From NCBI RefSeq assembly GCF_900109265.1, contig NZ_FNZM01000021.1, positions 103,741 to 167,740 on the forward strand: DNA of 64,000 nt, read 5' to 3'. The position numbers were made by a program, and so were the translations under genes. Below, piece after piece: positions 51,509 through 60,700 of the stretch (position 1 is the first letter of the stretch; the number at the start of each line of letters is the position of its first letter). Below the pieces are notes generated by a model, which saw nothing but the letters and a program-made list of their open reading frames with translations, made no database searches and was not told the DNA's origin. Source of the DNA: Paraburkholderia tropica (lineage in GTDB: Bacteria > Pseudomonadota > Gammaproteobacteria > Burkholderiales > Burkholderiaceae).

Positions 51509-51857
51509 TTTCACGATCTCCTGGTTGGGCAACGCGTGACCAATTTGCTGAAGGTCGTTACTCACCTTCGTGGAACGGGTTCGTTTTTCCACGGCCGGTC
51601 GCAGCGTCGTGATGGATACGGTATGGCTTCGAGCGACGGCGAGCCATACCTCAAACCAGGTATTTATTAGACAAAAGCAGCATGAAATGCTCAGGATCGC
51701 CGACCGCTTCTCAACCTTCCCCCCCGACGATCACGGCCACCCCGGACTCAAGTTCAAAGCGCCAAGGCACTCGAATCCCGCGCAGTCTCGTCAATGCCAG
51801 CGAACATAAATCGCCTGCGCACAACGCTCCCTGCCTCTGCCAACGCAGCCTTGCACA
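51509..51857. other. 349-base spacer upstream of the VapA-like gene
   Basis: It separates the VapA-like gene from the 3' end of the siderophore operon, both on the minus strand. No gene other than the possible 28-residue extension of the VapA-like protein. It contains the inverted repeat at 51646-51663 and must hold that gene's promoter. Confidence 0.5.
51646..51663. promoter_or_regulatory. Candidate operator ATACCT-N6-AGGTAT upstream of the VapA-like gene
   Basis: A perfect 6-base inverted repeat with a 6-base spacer, 138 bases upstream of the ATG at 51508. Its right half with flank (AAACCAGGTATTT, 51653-51665) recurs at 48266-48278 in the autotransporter/regulator spacer. NarL-type regulators bind short inverted repeats, so the regulator at 48450 is a candidate ligand. 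Confidence 0.35.
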
Positions 51858-52709
51858 TTACAAGGCAAAACTGATCGATGCAGCGCCGCCATGCGGATGC
51901 GGCAAGGTCATCATCGGAATACCGTAAATCGCGCTCAGCGTTTGCGCGTCCATCATCTGCGCGGTCGCCCCGTTCGCGAGCAACCGGCCGTCTTTCAGCG
52001 CGATGAGCTCGTCGCAGAATCGCGCGGCCATATTGATGTCGTGCAGCACCACGACCACGCCGAGTCCCCGCTCCTCGCTCAAGCGCCTCACCAACGCCAG
52101 CACGTCGATCTGATGCGCGATATCGAGCGCCGAAATCGGCTCGTCGAGCAACAGGCAGTCGCTATCCTGCGCGAGCAGCATCGCGATCCAGACGCGCTGA
52201 CGCTCACCGCCGGACAGGCTGTCCACGGCGCGGTCCGCGTAGCGCGCGACATCGGTCTGCTCCATCGCCTCCGTCACCTTGCTCTCGTCCGTGCGCGAAA
52301 AGCGGCCCAATGCGCCGTGCCACGGATAGCGCCCGAGCGCGACCAGCTCGCGCACCGTCATGCCGTCGGCGGTCGGCAGATTTTGCGGCAGATAGGCCAC
52401 CTTCCGGGCGAACGCACGATTGTCCCAATCGGCAATCGGCCGCCCCGCGAAACGCAACACGCCCCCGCCAGGATGCTGCTGGCGCGCGAGCAGTTTGACG
52501 AGCGTCGATTTGCCCGAGCCGTTATGGCCGATCAGCCCATACATGCGCCCCTTCGACAGCGACAAGGTCAGCGGCTTGAGCAGCGCGCGCCCACCGACCT
52601 CGAACGTCACCTGATCGAGCGAGAACAAGGGGCTAGCGTCGGCTTCGTTGGGGCGAGCGGCGGTCGCCGCCGTGTGGGTATCGGTCATGTCAGGCGCGTG
52701 CATGTTCAT
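51858..52709 (-). CDS. fhuC: Iron-siderophore ABC transporter ATP-binding protein (FhuC family)
   Basis: 283 residues. Walker A GHNGSGKST, Q-loop YLPQNLPTADGM, signature LSGGERQRVWIAM, Walker B DCLLLDEPISALD and the H-loop VLHDINMAARFCD. The last two are the wording of the FhuC/FepC group. It powers siderophore import through the FhuB permease. Last gene of the five-gene operon, 7 bases after the exporter gene. The N-terminal 25 residues before the domain are a low-complexity extension. Confidence 0.93.
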   Translation of the reverse strand: MNMHAPDMTDTHTAATAARPNEADASPLFSLDQVTFEVGGRALLKPLTLSLSKGRMYGLIGHNGSGKSTLVKLLARQQHPGGGVLRFAGRPIADWDNRAFARKVAYLPQNLPTADGMTVRELVALGRYPWHGALGRFSRTDESKVTEAMEQTDVARYADRAVDSLSGGERQRVWIAMLLAQDSDCLLLDEPISALDIAHQIDVLALVRRLSEERGLGVVVVLHDINMAARFCDELIALKDGRLLANGATAQMMDAQTLSAIYGIPMMTLPHPHGGAASISFAL

Positions 52710-52716
52710 GGAAGAC

Positions 52717-54399
52717 TCATTGGCTGGTGCGAAACATCTTGACGACGGACGAAGCGCGTGTGGCTGCGCTGTCTTTTGCGAGCAGTTCTTCTCCGGTACC
52801 GGCTTCGACGATCTGCCCGTAATCGAGCTTGATATAGCGGTCGGCGAGATGGAAATAGCGGTCGTCGTGCGTGATGACGACCACCGTCTTGCCCTTCGCT
52901 TTCAACGCAGGCAGCAGCTCGCGATAGAAAACGTCCTTGAAAAGCGGGTCTTGATCGGCGGCCCATTCGTCGAACAGATAGAACGGCCGGTCCTCGAGAT
53001 ACGCGACCAGCAGCGCGAGGCGTTTGCGCTGGCCTTGCGACAATTCGAGTGTCGAGAACGCGCCGTCCGCAATCCGCACCTTGTGATCGAGATGTAGCAG
53101 TTCGAGCAGGCGTTGCGCCGATTGATCAAGTCCGTCGAGCCGCATACCTAGCAAACTGTCGAACAGGAAGAAGTCGCTGAACACCACGGAAAACAGCTGC
53201 CGATAGTCGTCGCGCTGCGCTTCGCCCACGGGCTCGCCGTTCACCAGCACGCGTCCCTGCTCGGGCGGATAGAGACCCACGATCATCTTCGCGAGCGTGG
53301 TCTTGCCGCTGCCGTTTCCGCCAATCAGATAGACCAGCTCGCCGGATTTGAAGGTGAGATCGACGGGACCGAGCGTGAAGACTTCATTTTCTTTTTCGCG
53401 GAAGTACTGATGCGTGACGCCGTCGAGCACGATCGAATCGAACGCGTGCAACGGCGTCGTGGCGCGCGCCATTTCGACGGGCAGATCGAGGCTGAATTGC
53501 TGTATGCGCTCCAGCGCTACGCGCGCCGAACTCACATTCGGAATCGCGGCAAGCAACGCTTCGATCGGCATGATCATGTACAGAAACACCATCGCGTAAC
53601 CGGCCATGACGTGCGGGCCGACCGGATACAGCCGGTTGAGGACGAACAGCGTGCAGCCGATAAACGCGAACAGCATGAAGCTGCCCCAGCTGGCGGCGGC
53701 GGCGTACAGCACATAGCCGCGCGTGCGCTGCACGCGCACCGCTTCGACGTTGCCGGCCAGCGTCTCTTCGACGAAGGCGGCGCGGCGCAGGCGATGGAGC
53801 TTGAGTTCCTTCGCTCCGTCGAACAGCGCGCGGAACTGCTTGATCAGATCGTCTTCGCGGCGTCGCGACGCACGCAGATGGAACACCGCGCGGCTGTTCG
53901 CAAACCAGAAGCCGGCCGCGCCCACGCCGATCATCGGAATGGCGAACATCAGGATGCGCCACGACAGAAACCCGAGATAGCCGAGACAGCCGGCGATCAC
54001 CGCGCCCTGCATCGCGAGCGTCGGCAGGCTGATGAACAGCACGACGATCGTATCGAGATCCTGGGTCAGCACGGCGAGCGCTTTCGCTCCGCCCTGCCGT
54101 TCGAGTTCGCGAAACGACGCTTCGCCGATGCGCCGCACGGCGTACATCCGCAGCGTGGCCTTGGCGCGCTGTCCGAGATACATGAACTGCGTCTGCGAGA
54201 GCGTACGGGTGACGAGCACCAGCGCGCCCACCAGCAGGAAGCGCCAGCCGAGTTCGATCAGGCGGTCGCTCGACGCGCCAAGCGCTTCATTGATGAGCGC
54301 GATCAGCGCGGCGTTGCCGAGGCCGCTCACGATGCTGGTGGCCAGCGCCGTGATCAGCATCCAGCGCGACTGGCGAACGAGATAGAGAAAGATGGACAT
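52717..54399 (-). CDS. Cyclic-peptide/siderophore-type ABC exporter (PvdE/SyrD family)
   Basis: 560 residues from ATG 54399, which has AGGAAAT upstream. Six membrane helices (about 10-310) fused to an ATPase domain (about 330-550): Walker A GGNGSGKTT, LELSQGQRKRLALL as the signature and YLFDEWAADQDPLFKDVFY as Walker B region. The LSQGQRKR signature and DEWAADQDP are typical of the cyclic-peptide exporter family that moves pyoverdine, syringomycin-like peptides and other siderophore precursors to the periplasm. It lies inside an import operon without any nonribosomal synthetase in the window. It may export the siderophore after iron release, or a precursor. Confidence 0.9.
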   Translation of the reverse strand: MSIFLYLVRQSRWMLITALATSIVSGLGNAALIALINEALGASSDRLIELGWRFLLVGALVLVTRTLSQTQFMYLGQRAKATLRMYAVRRIGEASFRELERQGGAKALAVLTQDLDTIVVLFISLPTLAMQGAVIAGCLGYLGFLSWRILMFAIPMIGVGAAGFWFANSRAVFHLRASRRREDDLIKQFRALFDGAKELKLHRLRRAAFVEETLAGNVEAVRVQRTRGYVLYAAAASWGSFMLFAFIGCTLFVLNRLYPVGPHVMAGYAMVFLYMIMPIEALLAAIPNVSSARVALERIQQFSLDLPVEMARATTPLHAFDSIVLDGVTHQYFREKENEVFTLGPVDLTFKSGELVYLIGGNGSGKTTLAKMIVGLYPPEQGRVLVNGEPVGEAQRDDYRQLFSVVFSDFFLFDSLLGMRLDGLDQSAQRLLELLHLDHKVRIADGAFSTLELSQGQRKRLALLVAYLEDRPFYLFDEWAADQDPLFKDVFYRELLPALKAKGKTVVVITHDDRYFHLADRYIKLDYGQIVEAGTGEELLAKDSAATRASSVVKMFRTSQ

Positions 54400-54530
54400 G
54401 GGGATTTCCTGAGGCCGTCTCGCCGTCCGCGCAGTGTGGCACGGCGCGGGCGGATGGCCATTCATTGTTCTGCGAATCAGGTTGCACGCGATGGCAAGCG
54501 ACGAAGTCCGCGAGACGACTTCGCCGCTGG

Positions 54531-56549
54531 CTAACGTCTCAACAGCCACAACAAATAAGGACCTCCAATCATGGCGGCAAGCAATCCGGCCGGCATCTGC
54601 TGCGGGAAGATCAGGTTGCGGCCCGCCCAGTCGGCGAGCACCATCACCAGCGCGCCAGTCAGCGCCGCCACTGTCAACTGGCCACGTGCGCGCGGAAAGC
54701 CGAGCAGCCGCGCGAGATGCGGCGCGAGCAGCCCAATGAACGACAACGGGCCGACCACGATCGTTGCGCCCGCCGTCGCCATGGCGGCCACCAGCATCAG
54801 CAGGAAGCGCGCGCGCCCCGATTCGACGCCCAATGCGCCCGCCATGCCCGCGCCCAGCGGCAACATCGTGAGCCAGCGTCCGCAGACGAGCGCCGCGAGC
54901 GCCGAGGCCACGGCCCAGACCACGGCCGCCGAGGCCACGCCCGGCCCGATCAGATAGGTCGAGCCCAGCGTCAGGCTGCGTAACAGGAAGGCGAACGCGC
55001 CGCCGCTGGCCGTCGCGAGCGCGATCACCGATTGCGAGAGCCCGGTCAGCGCCACGCCCGCGAGCAACATCGACGCGGGCGCGAACCGGCTGCGGCGCGC
55101 AAACAGCATCATCGCCGCGAGGCCGATCAGCGAACCGGCAAACGAGGCGCCGAGCAACGCGGGCGCGGTCGGTGCGGCAGACGTCAGCGTTGCGCCGAAC
55201 AGCCCGAGCATTGCGCCGCCGCTCACGCCGAGCAGTTCCGGACTGGCCATCGGATTGCCGCTCGTCCGCTGCAGCACAGTACCCGCGATCGCCAGCATGA
55301 CGCCCGCCGCCGCCGATGCGACCAGCCGCGGCACGCGCCAGAGCGACACCGCGCCCAGTTCGCGCGCGCCACTCCAGTACCAGCCAGTCTCCGTGTTCGC
55401 GTAGCACAGCGAGACGAGCACGGCGAGCGCGAGCGCACCCAGCAGGATCATGACGGCGGTCGCGAGGCGGCGTCGCGCGATGGCCGGTTCGGCGTGCAGC
55501 AAGCCCGCCCCGCCGCCGTCGAGCGGCAGGCGGCGCAGGAGCCAGAGCAGTAGCGGACCGCCCAGCAATGCGGTGGCCGCGCCAGTGGGCAGCAACTCGC
55601 CGCCCAGACCGGGCAGGCACTGGACGAGCTGATCGGTCAGCGCGAGCAGCGTCGCGCCGGTCAGTGGCGCCCAGAGCAACTGATCGCGCAGACGCCGTGC
55701 GCCCGCGAGGCGCGCCAGCACCGGACCCGCCAGCCCCACGAAGCCGATTACGCCCACCGCGCTCGTGGCGAACGCCGCCAGGGCCACCGCCACGCCCAGT
55801 GCCAGCGGCCTTACGCAGGCGAGCGAGAGACCGAGTTGACGCGCGCCCGCATCGGGCAGCGCGAACAGTGTCAGCGGCCTCACGAGCAACACGGCGCACA
55901 CGAGTCCCGCCGTCACGCGCGGCAGCAGCCACAGCACGCTGTCCCAGCCGTTCTGGCTCAGTGATCCGCCGCCCCAGATGAATACGGCGATGAGCGTGCG
56001 TTCGTGCGCGATCGTCAAGATCACGGCGACCGCGCCGCAGTACAGGTTGACGATCATCCCCGCCAGGACGACCGGAACGGGCGCGAAGCCCTTGCGCCAG
56101 GTGAGGCACAGCGTGACGAGCATCGCCAGGGCGGCGCCCACGAGCGCCACGCCGAGGCGCTGGCTGGCGAGCAGCGCGGGCGCCCAGATCGCGGCCACGG
56201 TCATGGCGAGGCTCGCGCCCGCCGAGACGCCCAGCGTCATTGGCTCGGCAAGCGGGTTGCGCAATACCTGCTGGAACAGCGTGCCCGCCAGCGCCAGCGC
56301 GCCCCCCACGAGCAGCGAGACGGCCAGACGCGGCCACCACGCGTAATGCACGACCATGCGCTGGAGCGCGACCACGGGCGAGTCCGGGTTCGCATCGAAC
56401 CAGTGCGCGGGCGCGAGATGGCCGCTCAGCGTATGCAGCGCGATCAGCGCGGCGCACAGCGCGAGCCACGCGGGCAGACGCCAGGGTCCTCGAATGGGAA
56501 AACGAGCAAGCAGTGGCGCGATGGCCGCTTCGTCGGCGATACGCTTCAT
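54531..56549 (-). CDS. fhuB: Fused iron-hydroxamate permease (FhuB family)
   Basis: 672 residues from ATG 56549, the length of E. coli FhuB. Two FecCD-type permease halves are joined in tandem, about 20 membrane helices in all. The first half carries RLAVSLLVGGALALAGTLFQQVLRNPLAEPMTLGVSAGA and the second RLVASAAAGVMLAIAGTVLQRTSGNPMASPELLGVSGGA; each half ends with a short FIGLxxPHLAR-like loop that contacts the ATPase. A single fused permease is characteristic of the ferrichrome/hydroxamate systems. Its start overlaps the binding-protein stop by 4 bases. Confidence 0.93.
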   Translation of the reverse strand: MKRIADEAAIAPLLARFPIRGPWRLPAWLALCAALIALHTLSGHLAPAHWFDANPDSPVVALQRMVVHYAWWPRLAVSLLVGGALALAGTLFQQVLRNPLAEPMTLGVSAGASLAMTVAAIWAPALLASQRLGVALVGAALAMLVTLCLTWRKGFAPVPVVLAGMIVNLYCGAVAVILTIAHERTLIAVFIWGGGSLSQNGWDSVLWLLPRVTAGLVCAVLLVRPLTLFALPDAGARQLGLSLACVRPLALGVAVALAAFATSAVGVIGFVGLAGPVLARLAGARRLRDQLLWAPLTGATLLALTDQLVQCLPGLGGELLPTGAATALLGGPLLLWLLRRLPLDGGGAGLLHAEPAIARRRLATAVMILLGALALAVLVSLCYANTETGWYWSGARELGAVSLWRVPRLVASAAAGVMLAIAGTVLQRTSGNPMASPELLGVSGGAMLGLFGATLTSAAPTAPALLGASFAGSLIGLAAMMLFARRSRFAPASMLLAGVALTGLSQSVIALATASGGAFAFLLRSLTLGSTYLIGPGVASAAVVWAVASALAALVCGRWLTMLPLGAGMAGALGVESGRARFLLMLVAAMATAGATIVVGPLSFIGLLAPHLARLLGFPRARGQLTVAALTGALVMVLADWAGRNLIFPQQMPAGLLAAMIGGPYLLWLLRR

Positions 56550-57547
56550 GATCTCGCTCCGCTCAATGCACCGGCCAGTTGCGTGGCGAAGCGCATGGCC
56601 GAGACGGGGCCGCCGGTCGGCGACGCCTTGCCGATCGAATGCAGCCGCCCGTCCTTGACGAACGGCAGCGCGCGCCACAGCGGACTCTGTGCGAGTTCTG
56701 GCGGCACGCCGGACGACGCCATGCCGACCAGCACCGCGCCCGCCTCGGGCCGCTGCGCCAGGGCGGCGAGATCCGTTTCGGCGGCGCCCTGTGCGTCGGT
56801 ACCGCCCTGCCATGCGTTGGTGAGACCGAGTTCGCGCATCACGCCGTCGAACAGCCCTTGCGGCCCGTAGACCGTCACATGGCGCCCATCGATGGGCCGC
56901 AGCGCGTACAGCGGCCAGCGCGCTGCGCCGGATTCGCGCACCTGCGTGGCGCTCCGCACGATGGTTGCGTCGAGACGCGCCAGCAGCGCGTCGGCCTGCG
57001 GCTCGCGGCCCAGCGCGTGTGCGAGGTAGCGCGTCTGCGTGCGCATGTTCAGATAGGCGTCGCCCCGCGACGCAGCAACGCCCGGCGCATACAAGGTCAC
57101 GGTCAACGTCGGCGCAATCCGTTCGAGCAACGGACGCAGCATGGCGTGCCATGCGGTGATGACGATCAGATCGGGCGCGAGGCGCTGCAAGACTTCGAAA
57201 TTCGGCTGATACAGCAACCCCGTATCGACGACCTCGTCGGGCAGCGGCGGATCGCCGTCGAGTTGCGTGTACCAGATGGGCCGCGCCACGCCCACCGGGA
57301 CGACGCCGAGCGACAGCACGATCTCGGTGAGGTCCCAGTCGAGCACGACGATACGGCGCGGCGCTCCGACGGCTGCGCGCGCAACTTCATTGGCGAATGC
57401 AGCGGGCGAAGGCGGCATCAGGCAAGCAGGCGCCACCAGCCACGCGGCCAGCCTGCCGAGCACGCGGCGGCGCCCGGCGTCGGGTTCCCGAGCCGTGCGC
57501 CGCCGCGCCACGATGGCTTCATCGAACAGGTCGGCGATGTTTACCAC
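56546..57547 (-). CDS. fhuD: Siderophore-binding periplasmic protein (FhuD-like), Tat-exported
   Basis: 333 residues from a GTG start 4 bases after the receptor stop. A twin-arginine motif (AGRRRVLGRLAAWLV) near residue 26 precedes the mature protein. The two-lobed type III binding fold shows in RRIVVLDWDLTEIVLSLGVVPVGVA, PNFEVLQRLAPDLIVIT, and the long connecting helix around TRYLAHALGREPQADALLARLD. FhuD of hydroxamate systems is the closest class I recognise. It hands the ferric siderophore from the receptor side to FhuB. Second gene of the operon. Confidence 0.9.
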   Translation of the reverse strand: MVNIADLFDEAIVARRRTAREPDAGRRRVLGRLAAWLVAPACLMPPSPAAFANEVARAAVGAPRRIVVLDWDLTEIVLSLGVVPVGVARPIWYTQLDGDPPLPDEVVDTGLLYQPNFEVLQRLAPDLIVITAWHAMLRPLLERIAPTLTVTLYAPGVAASRGDAYLNMRTQTRYLAHALGREPQADALLARLDATIVRSATQVRESGAARWPLYALRPIDGRHVTVYGPQGLFDGVMRELGLTNAWQGGTDAQGAAETDLAALAQRPEAGAVLVGMASSGVPPELAQSPLWRALPFVKDGRLHSIGKASPTGGPVSAMRFATQLAGALSGARS

Positions 57548-57551
57548 GTCG

Positions 57552-59717
57552 TTACCACGTATAGCGCGCCGAGCCGACGATGGAACGCGTCGCGCCCCAG
57601 TAGCAGTAGAACGTATTCGTGCAATACGAAATGTATTCGTGATTGAACAGGTTATTGATGTTCAGACCCAGTCTCCAGTTCTGCCAGTCGTAGTGGAACG
57701 CGAGGTCGACCAGCGTGCGCGCCGGCACCTGGAACGTGTTCGCGCTGTCGCCCTCCGAACTGCCCATGTAGCGAAGCCCGCCGCCAAGGCCGAAGTTGCG
57801 CAGCGGCCCGCGATGGAAGGTGTAATCGGCCCACAACGCGGCGCTGTTACGCGGCGCGATGGTCGGACGCTTGCCTTCGTAGGTCGAGTCCTGCGTCACG
57901 CGCTGGTTCAGATACGTGTACGAGGCGATCAGCTTGAGTTCTTCCGTGATGTTCGCGTGCGCTTCGGCTTCGATCCCTTGCGAGCGCACCTGACCGGTCT
58001 GCACCTGGAAGTTCGCGTTGGTGGGATCGGTCGTGGCCACGTTGTTCTGGCGCAGGTCGTAGGCCGACAGGCGGAAGTAGCCCGCATAGCCCTTCGGTTG
58101 ATAACGCACGCCGACTTCGAGCTGCTTGCCTGTGGTCGGCACGAACGGCGCGCCGTTCTCCGTCGACCCGAGCACCGGCTCGAACGACCGCGCATAGCTG
58201 ACGTACGGCACGATGCCGTTGTCGAACTCGTAGGCCAGACCCGCGCGCCACGTGAACGCGTGATCAGTGGCATGCGTGACCGCGCTGTCGTCCTGCTGGT
58301 TGGTGCTCGCATAATCCTCGCGAATACCGACCGTGAAGACCCAGTGCCGGTAGCGCATTTCATCCTGTGCATAGACGCCGACCTGAGCCAGCGAATAGTC
58401 GAGACGCTCGTCCGGCGTGATCGTCGACAGCGAGGCGTAGTCCGGGTTGAACAGATTCAGCGTGCCGGCGAGGCCGCCGCCCGTATCGTCGCCGCCCAGC
58501 ACGCGGCGATAGTCGAGGCCGAACAACACCGTATGGTCGACCGGACCCGTGGCGAACTTCGCCTGCGCGTGCGTATCGACCTGGAACTGGCTCCAGTGCT
58601 CGTTATCGACATTGCCCCACATGTAGGCCGTGTCGTTGTTGGTCAGGCCGCTCGTGACCGAGGTCTGGTAATAGCGCTCGTCGATATGCAGATAGCGCAG
58701 ATTCTGCGAGACGCTCCACGTGTCGTTGAACGCGTGCTGAAACTGATAGCCGAACCAGTACTGCGTGCGCTGCATGCCGTCGGTGTTCGGGTCGCCGAAG
58801 TACTGGTCCGGGCCGAGCTTGCCGTTCGGGTTGTCCCAGATCGTGCCGCTGGCCGTGATCGGATTGAACAGCCCGCCGTTCGGGTCGCGCTGATAACCGG
58901 CCTGCAGCGTGAGGCTGGTCTGGTGATCGGGCTTGAACGTGATGGACGGCGCGATCGCAATGCGCTGGTCCTTGATGTCGCTGACCTGCGTTTCCGAATC
59001 GCGGCCAATCCCCGTGATGCGATACAGCACCGTGCCGTCCTTGTCGAGCGGGCCGCTGAAATCGAAACCGAGCTGGTAGTTATTGTGATTGCCGATGATT
59101 GCTTCGACCTCGTGATACGGTGTGTCGGTCGGCAGCTTGCTCACGTAGTTGACCATGCCGCCGGGGTTGCCCTGCCCGTACAGCACCGAGGACGGCCCGA
59201 ACAGCACGTCGATACGATCCATCAGATAGGTGTCGATCCGCGGCGTGGCGAAACGCGGCGACTGATACAGCGCGAGGCCGTCCATGTACGAGTCCATGTC
59301 GAAACCGCGCGCGCGCAGCTGGTCGAAGCGTACGTCGGTGCCGTCCTGCGTGTAGACGCCGGTCGTGTAGCGCAGCGCCTGGTCGACCGTCTGCACGCCC
59401 TGATCGTCCATCTGCTGGCGCGTGACCGTTGAGATCGACTGCGGATTGTCGATCACCGCCGAGTCGGTCTTCGAACCCGTCTTGCTGCGCTTCGCGACGT
59501 AGCCCACGCCCGGCCCCTGCGGGTCCTCGACGGCGGCGGATTTCACGTTGACCATGGGCAGCACGTTGCCGTTCGTCGAAGCCGAAGGCGCGGATGCCGC
59601 CGCTGCAGCGGAAGCGGCATCGGTCGAGTCGGCCGCGTGCGCCCGCAGCACGCTGCTCCCCAGCAGAGCAGCGATAACGCTCAATTTGAGCGGGTTGGAA
59701 AGATCCCCGATTTTCAT
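57552..59717 (-). CDS. TonB-dependent siderophore receptor
   Basis: 721 residues. Signal peptide (ends RAHA), then a TonB-box-like LPMVNVKSA, plug domain (about 75-200; AVIDNPQSISTVTRQQMDDQGVQTVDQALRYTTGVY, RGFDMDSYMDGLALYQSPRF, LFGPSSVLYGQGNPGGMVNYVSK) and a 22-strand barrel ending in NNLFNHEYISYC ... GSARYTW, a terminal Trp. There is no N-terminal signalling domain of the FecA kind, so control is through the divergent AraC protein or Fur. It is the FhuA/FoxA-like class that imports hydroxamate siderophores. First gene of the operon. Confidence 0.93.
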   Translation of the reverse strand: MKIGDLSNPLKLSVIAALLGSSVLRAHAADSTDAASAAAAASAPSASTNGNVLPMVNVKSAAVEDPQGPGVGYVAKRSKTGSKTDSAVIDNPQSISTVTRQQMDDQGVQTVDQALRYTTGVYTQDGTDVRFDQLRARGFDMDSYMDGLALYQSPRFATPRIDTYLMDRIDVLFGPSSVLYGQGNPGGMVNYVSKLPTDTPYHEVEAIIGNHNNYQLGFDFSGPLDKDGTVLYRITGIGRDSETQVSDIKDQRIAIAPSITFKPDHQTSLTLQAGYQRDPNGGLFNPITASGTIWDNPNGKLGPDQYFGDPNTDGMQRTQYWFGYQFQHAFNDTWSVSQNLRYLHIDERYYQTSVTSGLTNNDTAYMWGNVDNEHWSQFQVDTHAQAKFATGPVDHTVLFGLDYRRVLGGDDTGGGLAGTLNLFNPDYASLSTITPDERLDYSLAQVGVYAQDEMRYRHWVFTVGIREDYASTNQQDDSAVTHATDHAFTWRAGLAYEFDNGIVPYVSYARSFEPVLGSTENGAPFVPTTGKQLEVGVRYQPKGYAGYFRLSAYDLRQNNVATTDPTNANFQVQTGQVRSQGIEAEAHANITEELKLIASYTYLNQRVTQDSTYEGKRPTIAPRNSAALWADYTFHRGPLRNFGLGGGLRYMGSSEGDSANTFQVPARTLVDLAFHYDWQNWRLGLNINNLFNHEYISYCTNTFYCYWGATRSIVGSARYTW

Positions 59718-59732
59718 CTTCTATAGCCTTTG

Positions 59733-59750
59733 TGTGCCTTGCCAGGCACA
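59733..59750 (-). repeat. Short hairpin in the leader of the receptor mRNA
   Basis: TGTGCC (59733-59738) and GGCACA (59745-59750) form a perfect 6-base inverted repeat with loop TTGCCA. It lies between the Fur-like box and the receptor ATG at 59717, so it would form in the 5' leader about 16 bases before the start codon, where it could cover or expose the ribosome site. Confidence 0.45.
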
Positions 59751-59755
59751 ATTTA

Positions 59756-59774
59756 AATGATAAGCGTTTGCATT
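59756..59774. promoter_or_regulatory. Fur-box-like site upstream of the siderophore operon
   Basis: A 19-base AT-rich element, AATGATAAGCGTTTGCATT, with near-palindromic halves resembling the Fur consensus (GATAATGATAATCATTATC). It is 39 bases upstream of the receptor start and 131 bases from the divergent AraC start. Iron-dependent repression of both is likely. Confidence 0.6.
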
Positions 59775-59905
59775 TGCATTCGCACTATGTTTCTCACTCA
59801 GTTGATCTATAGGATGATAGCGACTACCATTTCACACAGGTTGACAACAAATGTTCAGTTTCAGCCATCTTCTGGCCGGATCTAAACGGTCACTCCGGGA
59901 GTCGC

Positions 59906-60700
59906 ATGAAGGAATTTCTGCTCAAGCGCTATCCGCACCAGCGCAGGCAACTTGCGCGGCAGGTCACGGTGCGCGCACTCGCCTACCACGACGGCGAGCG
60001 CGAACTGTGGCATCAGCATGAGCACGGCCATTTGATCGTCCCGCTGCGCGGCGTGGTGCGTGTGCTCACGCCCAACCGCACCTGGACGCTGCCGCCGTCG
60101 CGCGGGCTGTGGCTGCCATCATTCATCGACCACGAATTGCACGCGGTCGGGAGCCTGCATCTTTGCACGGTGAATGTGGAGCCCGGCACGACCGGATGGC
60201 TGTGGGCGAACGGCAAGGTGCTGCCCGTCGAGCCGCTGCTGCGCGAACTGCTCAAGGGCATGCTGCACGACGGCACGGATTACGAGCCAGACAGCCGCAC
60301 CGCGCTGGCCGTTCCCTTCCTCCTGAAGATGCTCGAAGAAGCGCCGCTGCTGGGCGAGGAAGGTCTGCCGCTACCGCGCGATGCACGATTGCTCGCGATC
60401 TGCGAGCACATGATGACCGAGCCGGCCACCGATTACACGCTCGACCGGTGGGCGGACGAAATCGGCACGAGCGGCCGCACGCTCGCGCGGCACTTCAAGG
60501 AGGAAACGGGTATGAGCTTCGGACACTGGCGTCAGCATATGCGCGCCGCCGAAGCGACGACGCGGCTCGCGCTGGGCGCTGCGGTCACGTCGGTCGCACT
60601 CGATCTCGGATACAGCACGCCGAGCGCATTTACGGTGATGTTCCGGCGACTGTTTGGCGCTTCGCCGCAGCAATATATGTCATCGTCCAGCAACGAATAA
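59906..60700 (+). CDS. AraC-family regulator with cupin-type sensor domain
   Basis: 264 residues. The N-terminal half carries a cupin barrel (WHQHEHGHLIVPLRGVVRVLTPNRTWTLPPSRGLWLPSFIDHE; the metal-binding-like histidines HQHEH), the C-terminal half a double helix-turn-helix with LDRWADEIGTSGRTLARHFKEETG and VTSVALDLGYSTPSAFTVMFRRLFGASPQQY. Divergent from the TonB receptor across a 188-base spacer with the Fur-like box. Regulators placed like this often activate receptor operons when a ferric siderophore or chelate is sensed. Confidence 0.92.
   Translation: MKEFLLKRYPHQRRQLARQVTVRALAYHDGERELWHQHEHGHLIVPLRGVVRVLTPNRTWTLPPSRGLWLPSFIDHELHAVGSLHLCTVNVEPGTTGWLWANGKVLPVEPLLRELLKGMLHDGTDYEPDSRTALAVPFLLKMLEEAPLLGEEGLPLPRDARLLAICEHMMTEPATDYTLDRWADEIGTSGRTLARHFKEETGMSFGHWRQHMRAAEATTRLALGAAVTSVALDLGYSTPSAFTVMFRRLFGASPQQYMSSSSNE

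Noticed and set aside
54400..56469. Extension of the exporter frame upstream over the FhuB gene
   Set aside because: The upstream part is an out-of-frame reading of the permease gene. The exporter has its own ATG at 54399 with a ribosome site.
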